A DNA stretch of 33,845 nt from Spongospora subterranea (lineage: Eukaryota > Endomyxa > Phytomyxea > Plasmodiophorida > Plasmodiophoridae), in contig OUQQ01000196.1 of assembly GCA_900404475.1 (NCBI GenBank), forward strand, positions 1,797 through 35,641. Direction: 5' to 3'. Under the pieces are notes generated by a model that was not told the DNA's origin, did not search any database, and worked only from the letters and a program-made list of their open reading frames with translations. Shown piece after piece: positions 1 through 10,122 of this stretch; position 1 is the first letter of the stretch, and the number at the start of each line of letters is the position of its first letter. The position numbers and the translations under genes were made by a program.

Positions 1-229
1 TGAATGAGCAAATGGCGACATTTAACTAAGGCTGTCGATATCCCCTACAATCACTTCAAACTCCTACTGAATATTGCAGTCAGGTGAGCCCTGAACTTCA
101 TTTATCCGGAGTGTGTTGGCATCATTATTACTCAGCACAATCGTCGAGAATGCCTTATCAAAGGATATAACATTATCTCTGAAATTGTCTCGGCGCTACT
201 CAGTTGTGAAAAACAAGAGATATTTATTC

Positions 230-539
230 AAGGAACCTATTGATCAGGCCAAGATCATTCCCTTCGTTATTCCTTTTGCCGCCGAACTCATTAGGAAATA
301 GGATTAAAGTCCAATCCGCTGTACAGGTTCCAATGTTCGTACGTGCTGAGTGTAGCTGATGTTGTTTATGGAACAGAGCTCAAGAAGATTTTTAGACTTC
401 TTGAAAGCGATAATGATCCGCCGATTGGGAGAACGAAGAAACTTATGCAGGTTTAAACGTCGAATTTCTGTTTGCAGCCGGGTGGTTGTGAGAAGTGAAT
501 GACAAAGGAATTGATCTTGGCCTGATCAATAAGTTCCTT
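230..539. repeat. Imperfect inverted repeat, 35-36 bp arms
   Basis: Positions 230-264 and 504-539 are reverse complements apart from a few changes. Each arm can be read as a similar peptide, KE-x-IDQAKI followed by a hydrophobic stretch. On the plus strand this falls in a 62-residue ORF (113-301). The other arm reads on the minus strand. This looks like a rearranged fragment of a repeat family I cannot name. Confidence 0.6.
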
Positions 540-715
540 GATGTTGATAGAACCGACCTGGTCGATGAATGATTAAAGAGTTTGAACGGCAAAAGCGCTT
601 CAGCCCCACGTTCCCTTCGCTCTGAAGAGTTCCACCTCGTTGGGTCATTGAAACTGGAAAACAAATCCGTTACTGAACACACTTTCTTAGTCTCAGCAGA
701 CGTCTCCTTTACAAT

Positions 716-2082
716 CACCTTAAGTCCCTTTTATTAATTGAAGACATCCATATTCTCAATTTAGGCCTTGTTCTATCTTTTGAACTATTGAAAGCCGGGA
801 CGAATTTGCCATCGAAAAACTGGCTATTATTTTTGATAATCGTCTGCAATTCGAGAGACAGCTGATCGGTGTGCCATAGCCTATGTAAATCCAGGGACAA
901 ACCGCAGCGAATCATCGCTTTTCGAGCGTACGACACGCCGTTCTCATCACGCATTGCATTAACTGTTCGAACGCAATCTGCTGCCAGCTGCAAAAACCAG
1001 GTCTTCCCAGGATTCTCGATCGCTCATGAATCTCTTCCATGTTTCCGACCTTTGTTTTTGAGGCCGACTCCACTGTTGATTTGCTCAAACTTATACAGCT
1101 CCAATCTTCGCGTCCATTCATCCTTAAATTTTTATATCAGCAAAGAGAGTCGCATGGTTGAATGGCCAAAAAGGTTTGGGAGGAATTGATGAGTGAGAAC
1201 AGATTTCACTGTGTCCGCATGCAGGGAGGCTGAGAACCGCAGATACTCGTTGATAATTTCAGGCCATATTTTGACAGAAACCCACTAAAATTATCAACGA
1301 GTATCTGCGGTTCTCGGCCTCCCTGCATGCGGACACAATGAAATCTGTTCTCACTCATCAGTTCCTCCCAAACCTTCTTGGTCATAAACCATTTTTTTGA
1401 AGTTCGATAACACACGCCCGGCACGTTATCGGGCACTCCTTGAACGGGATAGCTGCACTTTTGATTTTGAAAAAACCATCAATGGCGTGCAGATTTCTGC
1501 ATATGGCCCACCGGTCAATATCACCACCATTGTCATTCCAATTCCTCCAGATACCACGTCGGCATATTTGACGTCGTTGTCACCTCTAAATCCTAAGGTT
1601 TTGCCGTTGTCCATATTGACAATAAACTGAGTCTCGTCCGAATTTTCGACCATTTCTTCATCAATCGCGCCAGATTGAAATTCGCGACCAACCACGCCCA
1701 GGTGATAAGCGATCTCCTTCTCCAGATGGGCCTGACGATCAGGACTTACCATGAGCATCCCCGTTTGGGCTCTATCCACGATGTTCTTCTTATCCATAAA
1801 AGTTTGGATCCAACGCGTCTTGTCCATGATGAAAGCATCTTGCCTGCGAGCTGAACTCGGGATGATCCGATTGTTGAAGTATGTCCAGGGCGAGGTTCCT
1901 TAAGATATGCGGCGAGAACTTGACTCCTGCTTTTCATAATCTATCAAGTTCCGAACAACATTCGTCATGTAATCACGAAACCCACGCCGCTGTCTTTCGA
2001 CCCTTCCTTCCATGGTCTTTAACCTTACAACCCTTCTTATACCACATTGTTGTTGGCTCATCTTCGCTTGATGGCCCACCAT
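716..2082 (-). mobile_element. Decayed DDE transposase, copy 1
   Basis: This is a minus-strand transposase broken by frameshifts and stops. Read from 2082 downwards, the pieces are: an N-terminal region; then 1826-1460 with NSDETQFIVNMDNGKTLGF and KYADVVSGG-x-GMTMVV, the DDE core around one catalytic acid; then 1436-1206 with NVPGVCYRTS; then 1120-716 with KFKDEWTRR and NAMRDENGVSYARKAMIRCG, the C-terminal part. The same order and motifs recur at 20520-19503, which defines a family. It resembles pogo/Tc1-like DDE elements of fungi and oomycetes; the exact superfamily is inferred. No intact reading frame remains, so it cannot encode an active enzyme. Terminal inverted repeats were not found. 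Confidence 0.8.
1171..1376. repeat. Palindrome within transposase copy 1, 89-bp arms
   Basis: Arms 1171-1259 and 1288-1376 are reverse complements with three mismatches, all transitions, around a 28-bp spacer. The right arm is the transposase coding sequence on the minus strand (reading EELMSENRF and MQGGREPQIL). The left arm is an inverted duplicate of it. Strand folding would give a long hairpin. Confidence 0.85.
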
Positions 2083-2099
2083 CGCGAGACTTTCATTGA

Positions 2100-2540
2100 A
2101 TTGGCATTGTCGGAGCCTCGGAACTCTGATGGAAAGAACCGAACTGTTCTAGCAAACAAACCTTTCTGACCATATTACTTTCCATCTTATTACTTGTGCT
2201 CATGCGTGTTTGGTACTCTACGCCACATTTCTGAAGTCGGGATACAATTTTCGTCGCCTCCACATGGGTGAAACGCTTGTCGAGTTATTTAGTGGTTTAC
2301 GGTAATCCATCTGTTGCATTCGACAGCCATCACAATTACCATCGCCCACCAACTGGATCAAAGCCAATGAATGAACCAAATATTCTCCAATTTACAGTAC
2401 ATCAAATGGAAATTAGCCAAAGAAGAATTTGAAAATAACAATGAAGAACGGAGGTTAATAAACTTAAGTACATAAACGTGAACTTTATCGTCATCAAAGT
2501 TTGATCCTCCCAGCTAATCTTGTTAAAAGTCTCCCCAACT
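2100..2540. other. No gene seen
   Basis: This stretch has no ORF, motif or repeat that I can support. It separates transposase copy 1 from the next block of decayed repeats and may hold the remaining upstream end of that element. Confidence 0.4.
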
Positions 2541-2546
2541 TACAGA

Positions 2547-4849
2547 GAGTTGTCAACTCTACTTCCCCGACCGCCTTAAACAGTCAGATGACTCTCCTAG
2601 GTTGCGAATTAACTGGTGCGAGTTCACCAGGGTATGGCGGCAAGTTAATCGCCAGGGGATTAACTCCACCTGTTCGAGGAAGAGTAGTTCCATCACGCTC
2701 GGGCCCCGCCGTTCAAACAGCTCTGATAGACGTAAAAGACTCAATGCTCTGATAATTGTAGACGCTAGAGCTATTCTAGACCTGCATCAACAATACTTCA
2801 TTCGGAAACCGAACTTAGTTTAGCGAAATATTTTAATCAAGAAAATCGTACCGCGATTTGAGATGAGACAAGATCCAGCTTGGATTTGGGTAGGAAAAAT
2901 TCTTGATTTGATGTTTTACAGTTTGAGGCCTGGGCTTCAACGAGTTTGGCGTCGAGAAGAGCGGCTTCGTAGTCAATCGGAGCGAACGCCGAGAAATTCG
3001 CGTTGATTTCCTTTCAGAAACCTATTGACAGAGCTTTAGTCATATCCAGTTGATTGAGATCATGAGACCAACGCTTGATATCTGCGGTCAGTCCTCTTAT
3101 TAGATCAGAAGGACGTCATCTATGTACAGTTCGTAGTAAAGGATTCCAGGTTGTGCAATAAAGTGATTGTTTCGTGAGCCCGAGAGCGACAACGCGATCT
3201 TGAGCGGATACTGTTCAATTGCGCCTTCGATGTAGCCTTTGATAACGGCGGGATTGTGGAAGGAGAAACTTGAAAGGTATTGACCTCAGGACTGAAGCGC
3301 TGCTTTCACGATCTTGATCAACTGGATATGACTAAACGCTCCAGACATCCTCGTCTTCTTGAGAAGTAATAGCTTTTTGGTGAATCGTCGATCCTCCCCC
3401 GGGCCGGACAAAACCGGAATAGACCGATATCATTTGAAAGTCGACGGTACAACCCTGTCTCTCTTCCAACACCCTTTCTGACATTCCCCTCGAGCGTAGT
3501 GGTCAGTTGATTGTCAAAACAAGGATTGACAAACGGAATAATTTTTGATAGACTCTTCAACGAGTTGGCCAGTCTAGGTCTGGAATTGTTGACGCACGTG
3601 TTCCCGTTCCTGAATAACGGGCTCGTGCCTCTACTTATTTGATAACTCAACTGCCTAGGAATAATAAATTTACGTCTGTTTCATCGATCAATTCGATAAG
3701 CGCTCCGTTTCACCGATCAGTTCGGCCTAACCTCACTGATCATTTCAGTGCAGTAGTGGCATCCCTGCCACAGATAGCATCACTATCACCTCTCTATCAT
3801 TCATACAATACCTGACTACCTTATTTCGCCTTCATGGATGTCCAGGTTGAATGATGCAAACCAGAGGGACGAGGAAACTGGATGTGAAACCTCGAGCAGC
3901 ATCCGTTTGTCATTCCTGTTTTTGACAATGAACTGACCTCAGATTGAAGCGTCGCTTTCAGGATCTGAAATTTCGCAACAGCACTCTGTTGAGAGATCGG
4001 TTCAGGATCCCATTTTTAACTTTAAGACATCTAATCAATAATCTTTCTATAATTCAAAAGCTGCAATTACCCAAAACCCTCTTGACGACCTGTACTTGGT
4101 TTTTGATGATGAATCTTGTTGCCATTTCTTAAAAAAGTTTGACAAAAGCATTTTCCAACTCGATTTTGCCATTCGTACGCTAGCCCAATGTAAGAAAAAG
4201 TTAGCCGAACAGCCAAACGAACAGCCGATTTTGATCAGGGGATCATATCTCAACTTGTCGCGGTTTCGCCGTAAAAGGATTTGGCGAGGGCGCAATTGGT
4301 GGGCGCTAAAGTCGCAATCAAAAGCAAAAGCAAAAACCCAAAGAGTCTCAACTCTACTTCCCCTGACCTCCTTAACAGTCAGATGACTTTCCTTTTCGAC
4401 TCCGCTCTTCTCGACGCCGTTGAAGCTGAGGCCATGAAGAATCTCACCTTTACGCTCGTGGAATGTCAGAAAGGGTTTTAGGAGCAGGAGGAGGATTGGC
4501 GATTCAAGTACACTTTCTTTCCAGTCTAGGAGATAACATTCGCCCTGGCCAAGTCGCCTGGGATGAAGAGCAACAACTCGCTTTCGACTCGCTTCGACTC
4601 GCTTTTGGATAACCTACAGGAACAAGCTGCCCCTACCTTGAACCCTCTTGACTCCGCCCGCCAACTCCGACCTGGCGAAATGTCTCATTCCAACAATCAA
4701 ACTTCAGTGGAAACCATAATTCAACATCACCCACCAGCTGCGCCCAAAATGACGAGGCCATGATTCTTATCAGATTGGACGATTTTTGAACGGGGATCAT
4801 CTCTCAACTTGCGTAGGTTGTGGGCGCAGTTGGTGGGTGATGTTGAATT
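2547..4849. repeat. Cluster of decayed, rearranged repeats of unknown family
   Basis: Several segments are shared within this 2.3-kb block. 2547-2598 and 4343-4393 are direct copies, reading NSTSP and LNSQMT in one frame. 3281-3314 and 3934-3966 are direct copies. 3035-3064 and 3307-3336 are inverted copies. 4718-4745 and 4822-4849 are inverted 28-bp arms with one mismatch. Minus-strand 2990-2930 (AALLDAKLVEAQA) resembles plus-strand 4403-4440 (SALLDAVEAEAM). The pattern is that of old, internally rearranged mobile DNA. No intact ORF and no domain was recognised. Confidence 0.55.
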
Positions 4850-4972
4850 ACACTCTTAAACCCATTCTAGTACCAAAGTTTCCTCAATTTCATATCCTGA
4901 TTGTATTATTCTCAATTTTGCAGATTCTCGTCATATTCTGTTGTAATCATATCCCACGTCAAGCATCATTGA

Positions 4973-5647
4973 TTAACGCCCTTCCTGCATACTGGGGAAG
5001 TCTTTGAACAGATCTTTAAACTTATCCAATGGCGCCATCAGCATACCCAAAGCCCCTTCTAAAGCGACCGGCTTCTCAGGCACTAATGTATGGGGTTGAG
5101 TTGGTGCTGTCTTCTTCATGGCTGCAAATTTGGTTGTGGCCCAGGCGTTCTGTGATTCTGATTGATACGCATCGGCAAGTATTGGTAGATCTTCAGATTC
5201 CTCCATTTTCAGATGTTTTTCAAGGTCAGTCCACAATTTCTCGACATTATTGTCGAACTCGCTCATATTATCCTTCACATTCAGTGTTTCTGACAACATC
5301 TCTTTCACCTTATGGTGGTCCGCTCTCGACTTGTCAGCGAGTTGACGGCCGCGATCGCTCACCTTCTCCAGCATCGGATACACGACCAACTCTTCGGCGA
5401 CTGAATGTCGGCAGAGCTCCCAAACAAATTGATTGAACCATTGGTTGGCTTCGTCGCTCGACGCCGCCTTCTTATACTTGTCGTAGCACGTACGCAGCTC
5501 GGTATGATCTCGCTTGATGATATCCACTAATCTATCGGATCCCATTGTCTCTCTGATGGCCTGTTCAGCGACTCCTTGTTGATATCGCAATCTGACGGCT
5601 CTCAATAGACCAGGTTTGAAGCGGTTGACAATGGACATGAATGTCAC
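4973..5647 (-). CDS. Hemerythrin HHE-domain protein
   Basis: A complete 224-residue ORF with no intron needed. It has the hemerythrin-like four-helix metal-binding pattern: His48 in RDHTEL, His81 and Glu85 in CRHSVAEE, His111/His112 in ADHHKV, and His145 with Glu149/Glu150 in KHLKMEES. Such domains hold a non-haem di-iron centre that binds O2 or NO or senses iron and redox state; the specific role here is not known. The first 22 residues are basic and amphipathic with almost no acids, so mitochondrial targeting is possible (inference). Met4 is an alternative start. The tail after residue 160 is proline/alanine-rich and ends in a short amphipathic segment. The nearest gene, PUS10, is on the same strand 570 bp upstream, with no sign of co-regulation. 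Confidence 0.85.
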   Translation of the reverse strand: MTFMSIVNRFKPGLLRAVRLRYQQGVAEQAIRETMGSDRLVDIIKRDHTELRTCYDKYKKAASSDEANQWFNQFVWELCRHSVAEELVVYPMLEKVSDRGRQLADKSRADHHKVKEMLSETLNVKDNMSEFDNNVEKLWTDLEKHLKMEESEDLPILADAYQSESQNAWATTKFAAMKKTAPTQPHTLVPEKPVALEGALGMLMAPLDKFKDLFKDFPSMQEGR

Positions 5648-6217
5648 GCGACTAAAACGCTAATGAACTTCTGCGGTTGAGATGCAACCCGAACCGTTCA
5701 TGCAAACACCGACGCCAAATCCGATACATCTAACGGGAGAGCCCATTTAAGAACTGATCGGACCTGGCATGATGGCACTAATGACAAGATATTGAATAGG
5801 GGCTGTTCACACTTTGATCAGAGCACATGGAAATGAGTTTAGATAGGACTACGACAAGATGACGGGGCCCGACATTGCGATAGATGGGTGGCCCGGTAGA
5901 TAACGGCACCGGTCGTCAACCATACCGCCTTCTTGTAATATATGTCTTGACGGATAACCCCTTCAGGAACAAACGTGTCCTTAGTCGAGAACGACTAGAA
6001 ACAGCGGACGACACCGTCTGTCGTCTCGGCAACAAAACCCGTTTGTCGCGATTTATTCTTGTGTTCAAATGGAACGAATATTGGAATAAGGACAACCGTC
6101 AATCTGTACGTGGCAGGTGCTAGGAAAAAATCAACACCGTCATTGTAAGTTTCGCAACAAAACTAAGCCATTTTTTTTACAAGATTGAACAATAAAAGAT
6201 GAAAATCCTTTTGACAA
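5648..6217. other. Intergenic, no gene supported
   Basis: This is the upstream region of the hemerythrin gene and the 3' side of PUS10. A 79-codon plus-strand ORF (5884-6123) has no recognisable features and I do not call it. An A/T-rich stretch at 6170-6230 fits the PUS10 transcript end. Confidence 0.4.
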
Positions 6218-7804
6218 TTATATATTGGTATGCAAGTCAATGACGTCGAGCTGCAATATATCAGCTTGACAATTTAGCATCGACCCAAGATTAGGTTGCG
6301 TCCTGCCACGATCACCATGAACAAACTCTTTGATATAGGTGCCGGCCTGCGCAACCAGGTCAATGATGGCGAAATGGGAGTTGATCGGACTAATAGACAA
6401 AGAGTGAATGGTTTTGGGACGAGAGAGAAGCGACCGTCGATGAAGAACGCGAATTGGTGTCAACTGATGGATATCAAAGGGAGGCATTGACGAAATTCGT
6501 TCACATTCCGATCGCGCAATCACGGACGATAGCCACACGATAGCTCGATAACTCTTGGTCTTGATTTGGGCGCCAAGCTGCAACGCTTTGAACTCGGCCG
6601 CATAATCAGGAGCCAGCGACAGCGCACTGATTTGAATGCGATCGGTGGACTCATTGACAATATTGGCTAGAGTCGATATGGAATCCCTATCAGGAATTAC
6701 ATGCGGATCCACTATTTCAATGATAAAATGCCGACCGGATCCCAGCATTCTCACATCTACATCCTCCCGCCCAGCTGCATGAAACTTATATCGGTCGCCG
6801 GCCTGAAATACGGATATGATAGGGTCCACGATCAATTCCTGCACAGAGTTGCCGATCTTGCGCTCGTCTTCGTCAAGTAGCCATGGAGTCTGAGATAAAT
6901 CCCGGCAGTACTTTGTGTACGATCCCGTCAATAATATAGGATCATGGTATACACGAACGCTGACAGATATGGGTGTCGTCTCAACAGATGTAATCGATAA
7001 TTGACGAATCTCATCGGACGTCATTACATTGATGGCACGATCCACAAATTTGTTGGATGTTAGATTAGACTGACGTATCCTCTTGGCAGATATATTCAGG
7101 GGAAGGGTTCTCCTAAGATAAGGAGAAAGATTCATAATGATTTCTGGGTCCGATGATGGATGATTTAATGCCAGATCGACATGGAACAATGAAGTAGAAG
7201 AGAATACAGCTGGCAATAAAGAAGATATGGATGAAATCAAAATCGATTTGAGGACCTCTTTGATTGATGTCGGGGGAGATGATCGTGATAGAACTGCCGT
7301 GTAGTACGCTTCTCGAAGCGCGCATACAGGAGGAACCGAAATGGCCAGAGCGTATGATGATAATGATGAATAAGACGAATACAGCGATCGCTCTGATACA
7401 CATGATATGACATCGGGTCGAACTTCATTCCCATGCTGCAGAATCCCGACGCACGCCGGGCAGATGACCGGCGACTGGTCAGATATGATATGATGGGCGA
7501 GGACCTGGCCGGGGTCCAGATCGGGGTGTCGCCCCGTAATATACGATGAGATGATATCCGACGACGATTGATAAATGGGATCGGACGAGGGGATACCCTG
7601 ATAACGTAAAGCGCAACGAGAGCAGAGTGACCTCGGGTTATGAGGTAACGGGGGCGAGAGTGGGTCAGGGGCTATGGCACTGGACCGATCACTGTCAGAC
7701 ACGATACCAGGGGTGACGCCAGGCCCATCTGAGCCCGTCACCGTCATATTGGGGTCAAGATCCGAAGTGTGGGTGGGGGCCTGCTGTACACGATACAGAG
7801 ACAA
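6218..7804 (-). CDS. PUS10: tRNA pseudouridine synthase Pus10
   Basis: A complete 528-residue, intronless ORF. The N-terminal THUMP-like accessory region carries two CxxC pairs (Cys61/Cys64 and Cys115/Cys118), as in the zinc-binding part of Pus10. The C-terminal catalytic half has the family signatures GSYTKYCRDLSQTPW (residues 294-308), FHAAGREDVDVRMLG (341-355, containing the catalytic Asp, 348 or 350) and EFVHGDRGRTQPNLGS (493-508). Archaeal Pus10 makes pseudouridine 54/55 in the tRNA T-loop. Animal PUS10 does so for a tRNA subset and also affects microRNA processing. Length matches the family (about 500-530). The first 55 residues are Ser/Pro/Asp-rich and probably disordered; Met20 is an alternative start. 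As I recall, budding yeast lacks this gene, so its presence argues against a yeast-like lineage. Confidence 0.95.
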   Translation of the reverse strand: MSLYRVQQAPTHTSDLDPNMTVTGSDGPGVTPGIVSDSDRSSAIAPDPLSPPLPHNPRSLCSRCALRYQGIPSSDPIYQSSSDIISSYITGRHPDLDPGQVLAHHIISDQSPVICPACVGILQHGNEVRPDVISCVSERSLYSSYSSLSSYALAISVPPVCALREAYYTAVLSRSSPPTSIKEVLKSILISSISSLLPAVFSSTSLFHVDLALNHPSSDPEIIMNLSPYLRRTLPLNISAKRIRQSNLTSNKFVDRAINVMTSDEIRQLSITSVETTPISVSVRVYHDPILLTGSYTKYCRDLSQTPWLLDEDERKIGNSVQELIVDPIISVFQAGDRYKFHAAGREDVDVRMLGSGRHFIIEIVDPHVIPDRDSISTLANIVNESTDRIQISALSLAPDYAAEFKALQLGAQIKTKSYRAIVWLSSVIARSECERISSMPPFDIHQLTPIRVLHRRSLLSRPKTIHSLSISPINSHFAIIDLVAQAGTYIKEFVHGDRGRTQPNLGSMLNCQADILQLDVIDLHTNI

Positions 7805-8469
7805 CGCAGAACTGGGACTGGAACTGCACTACCGTACCCCCTCCGACGCAAAATCTTGCGCGGGGTCGGCAATCTGGCGCTATTTCTAGAGCGATTGACC
7901 TTTGAAGGCTGACTACAGTACAGACTTTACTACGCAGACGGAGAATTTAGCGATTTTCGATAGGCTTCGTAAGCAGAGAAACTCAAAAAAGCACATTTGT
8001 CATTTTTCGAGGATTGCGGTATGGGCTTTGATTGATGTTATTGCGTTTATTATTGCGCGTTCTCTGAGTAAATCTTTCCTAATTATGGATCGATGGTTGT
8101 CTGATTCCACAGGAATTGCCGTTCAATTTGTTCTTGTTAAGTTGGAAAAACAGTGATAAGTATTACGACATGGTAACAGATTTACAGAAGGGAAAACGTG
8201 TGAGAGTATTGGCGTTGCCTGGTCGAGGAAAGTGCAGTTCGGATTGAGTGATTTGGCTGCATGAAGAGTTGACCAGCGAATTTCGAAGGCTTACGAAATG
8301 TCAATCAAAATTCTCTCCAAGCATTATGTGCACGCTGGCATGACACATTATAAGTGGCAGCCAAAAAGGAACATTCAATGCGAATTTTGCAGAAAGTGGT
8401 GGAGACTTGATAAGTTATACGATCATTAGCAATGCACGTAATCGAGGTTCGCGTTCACCTTCTGTAGCA
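7805..8469. other. Intergenic, no gene supported
   Basis: This lies upstream of PUS10. An 84-codon plus-strand ORF (7902-8156) with a short hydrophobic stretch has no recognisable motif. No RNA gene was seen. Confidence 0.4.
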
Positions 8470-8740
8470 ATGATCCAGGCCTCTTTCTTGCAATTCTATT
8501 TCAGGCAGACTATGCTCTACCTTGAATAACGGATTGGCAACATTTCTGGCGATCATCAGTTCCTCGACGTGTCGTTCCCGCAATGGAAAACCTTGTTGGA
8601 TTTGGCGTTGGTATTCTTAACTTCCGCGACGTCCGCTTATGAGTTGCCATGTGGCAATTGGCATAATTCATCGACGCAAACGATTTAAAGCAAACTCGGC
8701 AAACGGTCGGTAAAACTGCACAAGATCGCTGCCGCGAGTT
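8470..8740 (-). mobile_element. Fragment of the DDE transposase N-terminus
   Basis: The minus-strand reading gives RHVEELMIARNVANPLFK and, further upstream, SDLVQFYRPFAEFALNRL. Positions 8478-8620 match 20580-20730 in opposite orientation, where the peptide reads RHVEELMTARNVANPLFK. It is therefore a third, partial copy of the element at 716-2082 and 19503-20520, containing only the N-terminal region and interrupted by frameshifts. Confidence 0.7.
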
Positions 8741-8824
8741 CTGGACACATTTCCGGGCTCGCGGCAGCGATCGTGTGCAGTTTTACCGGCCGTTTGCCGA
8801 GTTTGCTTCAAATCGTTTGCGTCG
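8672..8824. repeat. Palindrome in transposase fragment, 67-bp arms
   Basis: Arms 8672-8738 and 8758-8824 are reverse complements with about four mismatches and a 19-bp spacer. A diverged single arm is present at 20524-20576. The hairpin lies about 260 bp upstream of the preferred start of the VHS-GAT gene. Confidence 0.85.
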
Positions 8825-9079
8825 CCATACTGTTTGTGATTCTCCGAAATAAGTCTAATCCACAACTCGGCAACGCATAATGGTAATATTTTGGGTCCGT
8901 TGTTGTTAAATAGATTCTGATGTGGCGCATTGTAGTCCCCACTACCGCCGATCATCTCCATGTGCGGGCTGCGTTATAGTGATGGGATGGCGCTCCGCCG
9001 GCGCCTTCCCTTTGACTGTAGTGAACCCTTTAAGAAAAGCCCTGAACAAGTGCAGTTCTTCCCATTTGAGATTGGGCTG

Positions 9080-10102
9080 ATGTCCATAGAATCCCATATA
9101 CAGTTTGCATGCGCTGGTAATCCTGAATCTCGAGCAGACAGAGCCCGACATTATCAGTGTATTTTGGAGGGAATTGCATCACAACACATTACTGATCAGG
9201 ATATCGCCAGTGTGTTGGACCAGATTGACACTTATATAACCTCAAATCTAACGTCCAGATCCTCACTAGAATTATTATCATATCTCACGAGCAATTCTTC
9301 CCTTCAATCATCTCTCTGTGTAATCCTCCAAGGTCATCCATGTCTAAACTCCCTATTAACAATCGCTCGATCCAACTCCCGTTCTCGATCTGACGTTATC
9401 TTATTAATCAAAACATGGTGCAATCATGCGATACTGTCGTCCTGGGCGCTCAGTTCGTATCAAGCTCTAATTGACCAGTTTCCTGGCGATTTGTCGGTAT
9501 TTGATCCATGCACTAGCCGTCAAGATTGGGGCAATAAATTCAAAATGGATTTAATCACCGCTTGCGAACGTATCAAGTTTAGTCAAGATATGAGGGTTGT
9601 ACGAAGTATTCAAGATCGGGTATTACTGTGCCTGATGGAGCTTGATCATGAAGCCACCGTAGATATATTACTTCAGATAAATGATGGTTGCCAAGAAATC
9701 ATCAACAACAAGCGAAACTATTCAGATTTCCCAGCTGAACCTCTTCAAGCCAAGGTCAAAGCCATTACATTCGGTATTTGAGTTTTGTCTTCTGCAGAAG
9801 AGTCCAAAAATGAACGTTCCATTCTAGAGGAGGAGAGAGTTCCTCATATTCTCCTGAGTGGCCCTACTCATGACCCTCCGCCCTCCATACCTGTGCCGCC
9901 ATCGTCCTCGTCAACGGAGTCAGAAAGCGATCCGTTTCATCTAATAGCAGCGCGAGACTCGCATCCTACTACATTCGGTTCAGATCCCAACGGGTTATCC
10001 TCGTTATTTGGCAGTATCGCGGTTCGTGATGATCTTAAATGTGAGGAGCCCCCGACTGAAACTGATCCCATCATTATGCTGTTCGATCCTTTAAAGAAAT
10101 GA
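9080..10102 (+). CDS. VHS-GAT domain trafficking adaptor (GGA/TOM1/Lsb5-like)
   Basis: Residues 1-120 from Met at 9080 form an all-helical VHS/ENTH-like domain, starting IESHIQFACAGNPESRAD and ending LLIKTWCNH. Residues 150-212 look like a GAT domain, with a coiled helix ending DILLQINDGCQEIINN (compare LLQINDDLN in GGA and TOM1). The tail is Ser/Pro-rich with DPF and a terminal DPIIMLFDP, resembling adaptor- or clathrin-binding peptides. Such proteins sort ubiquitylated cargo at the Golgi or endosomes. An in-frame TGA at 9779-9781 splits the ORF; removing 9774-9797 or 9755-9802 restores one frame. With the 24-nt intron the product is 332 residues. Translation could instead begin at 8960 (40 extra residues), but the domain begins at 9080. 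Family assignment is moderate; the choice among GGA, TOM1 and Lsb5 types is open. Confidence 0.7.
9755..9802 (+). other. Candidate very short intron spanning an in-frame TGA
   Basis: The stop at 9779-9781 must be bypassed, because both sides are open in the same frame and look coding. Option one is 9774-9797, 24 nt, with donor GTATTT and a pyrimidine-rich acceptor ending CTGCAG. Option two is 9755-9802, 48 nt, with a weak donor GTCAAA and acceptor GAAGAG. The other introns here are 41 nt or longer and usually begin GTA. Stop-codon readthrough or a real truncation are further possibilities. Confidence 0.55.
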
Positions 10103-10122
10103 GTACTCACTTTATCAATATT

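Noticed and set aside
3095..3260. Minus-strand peptide containing YELYIDDVLLI, resembling a reverse transcriptase YxDD motif
   Set aside because: No other reverse transcriptase motifs lie at the expected distances, and stops follow immediately. One four-residue match is not enough.
5884..6123. 79-codon ORF between the hemerythrin gene and PUS10
   Set aside because: It is short, with no motif and no supporting context.
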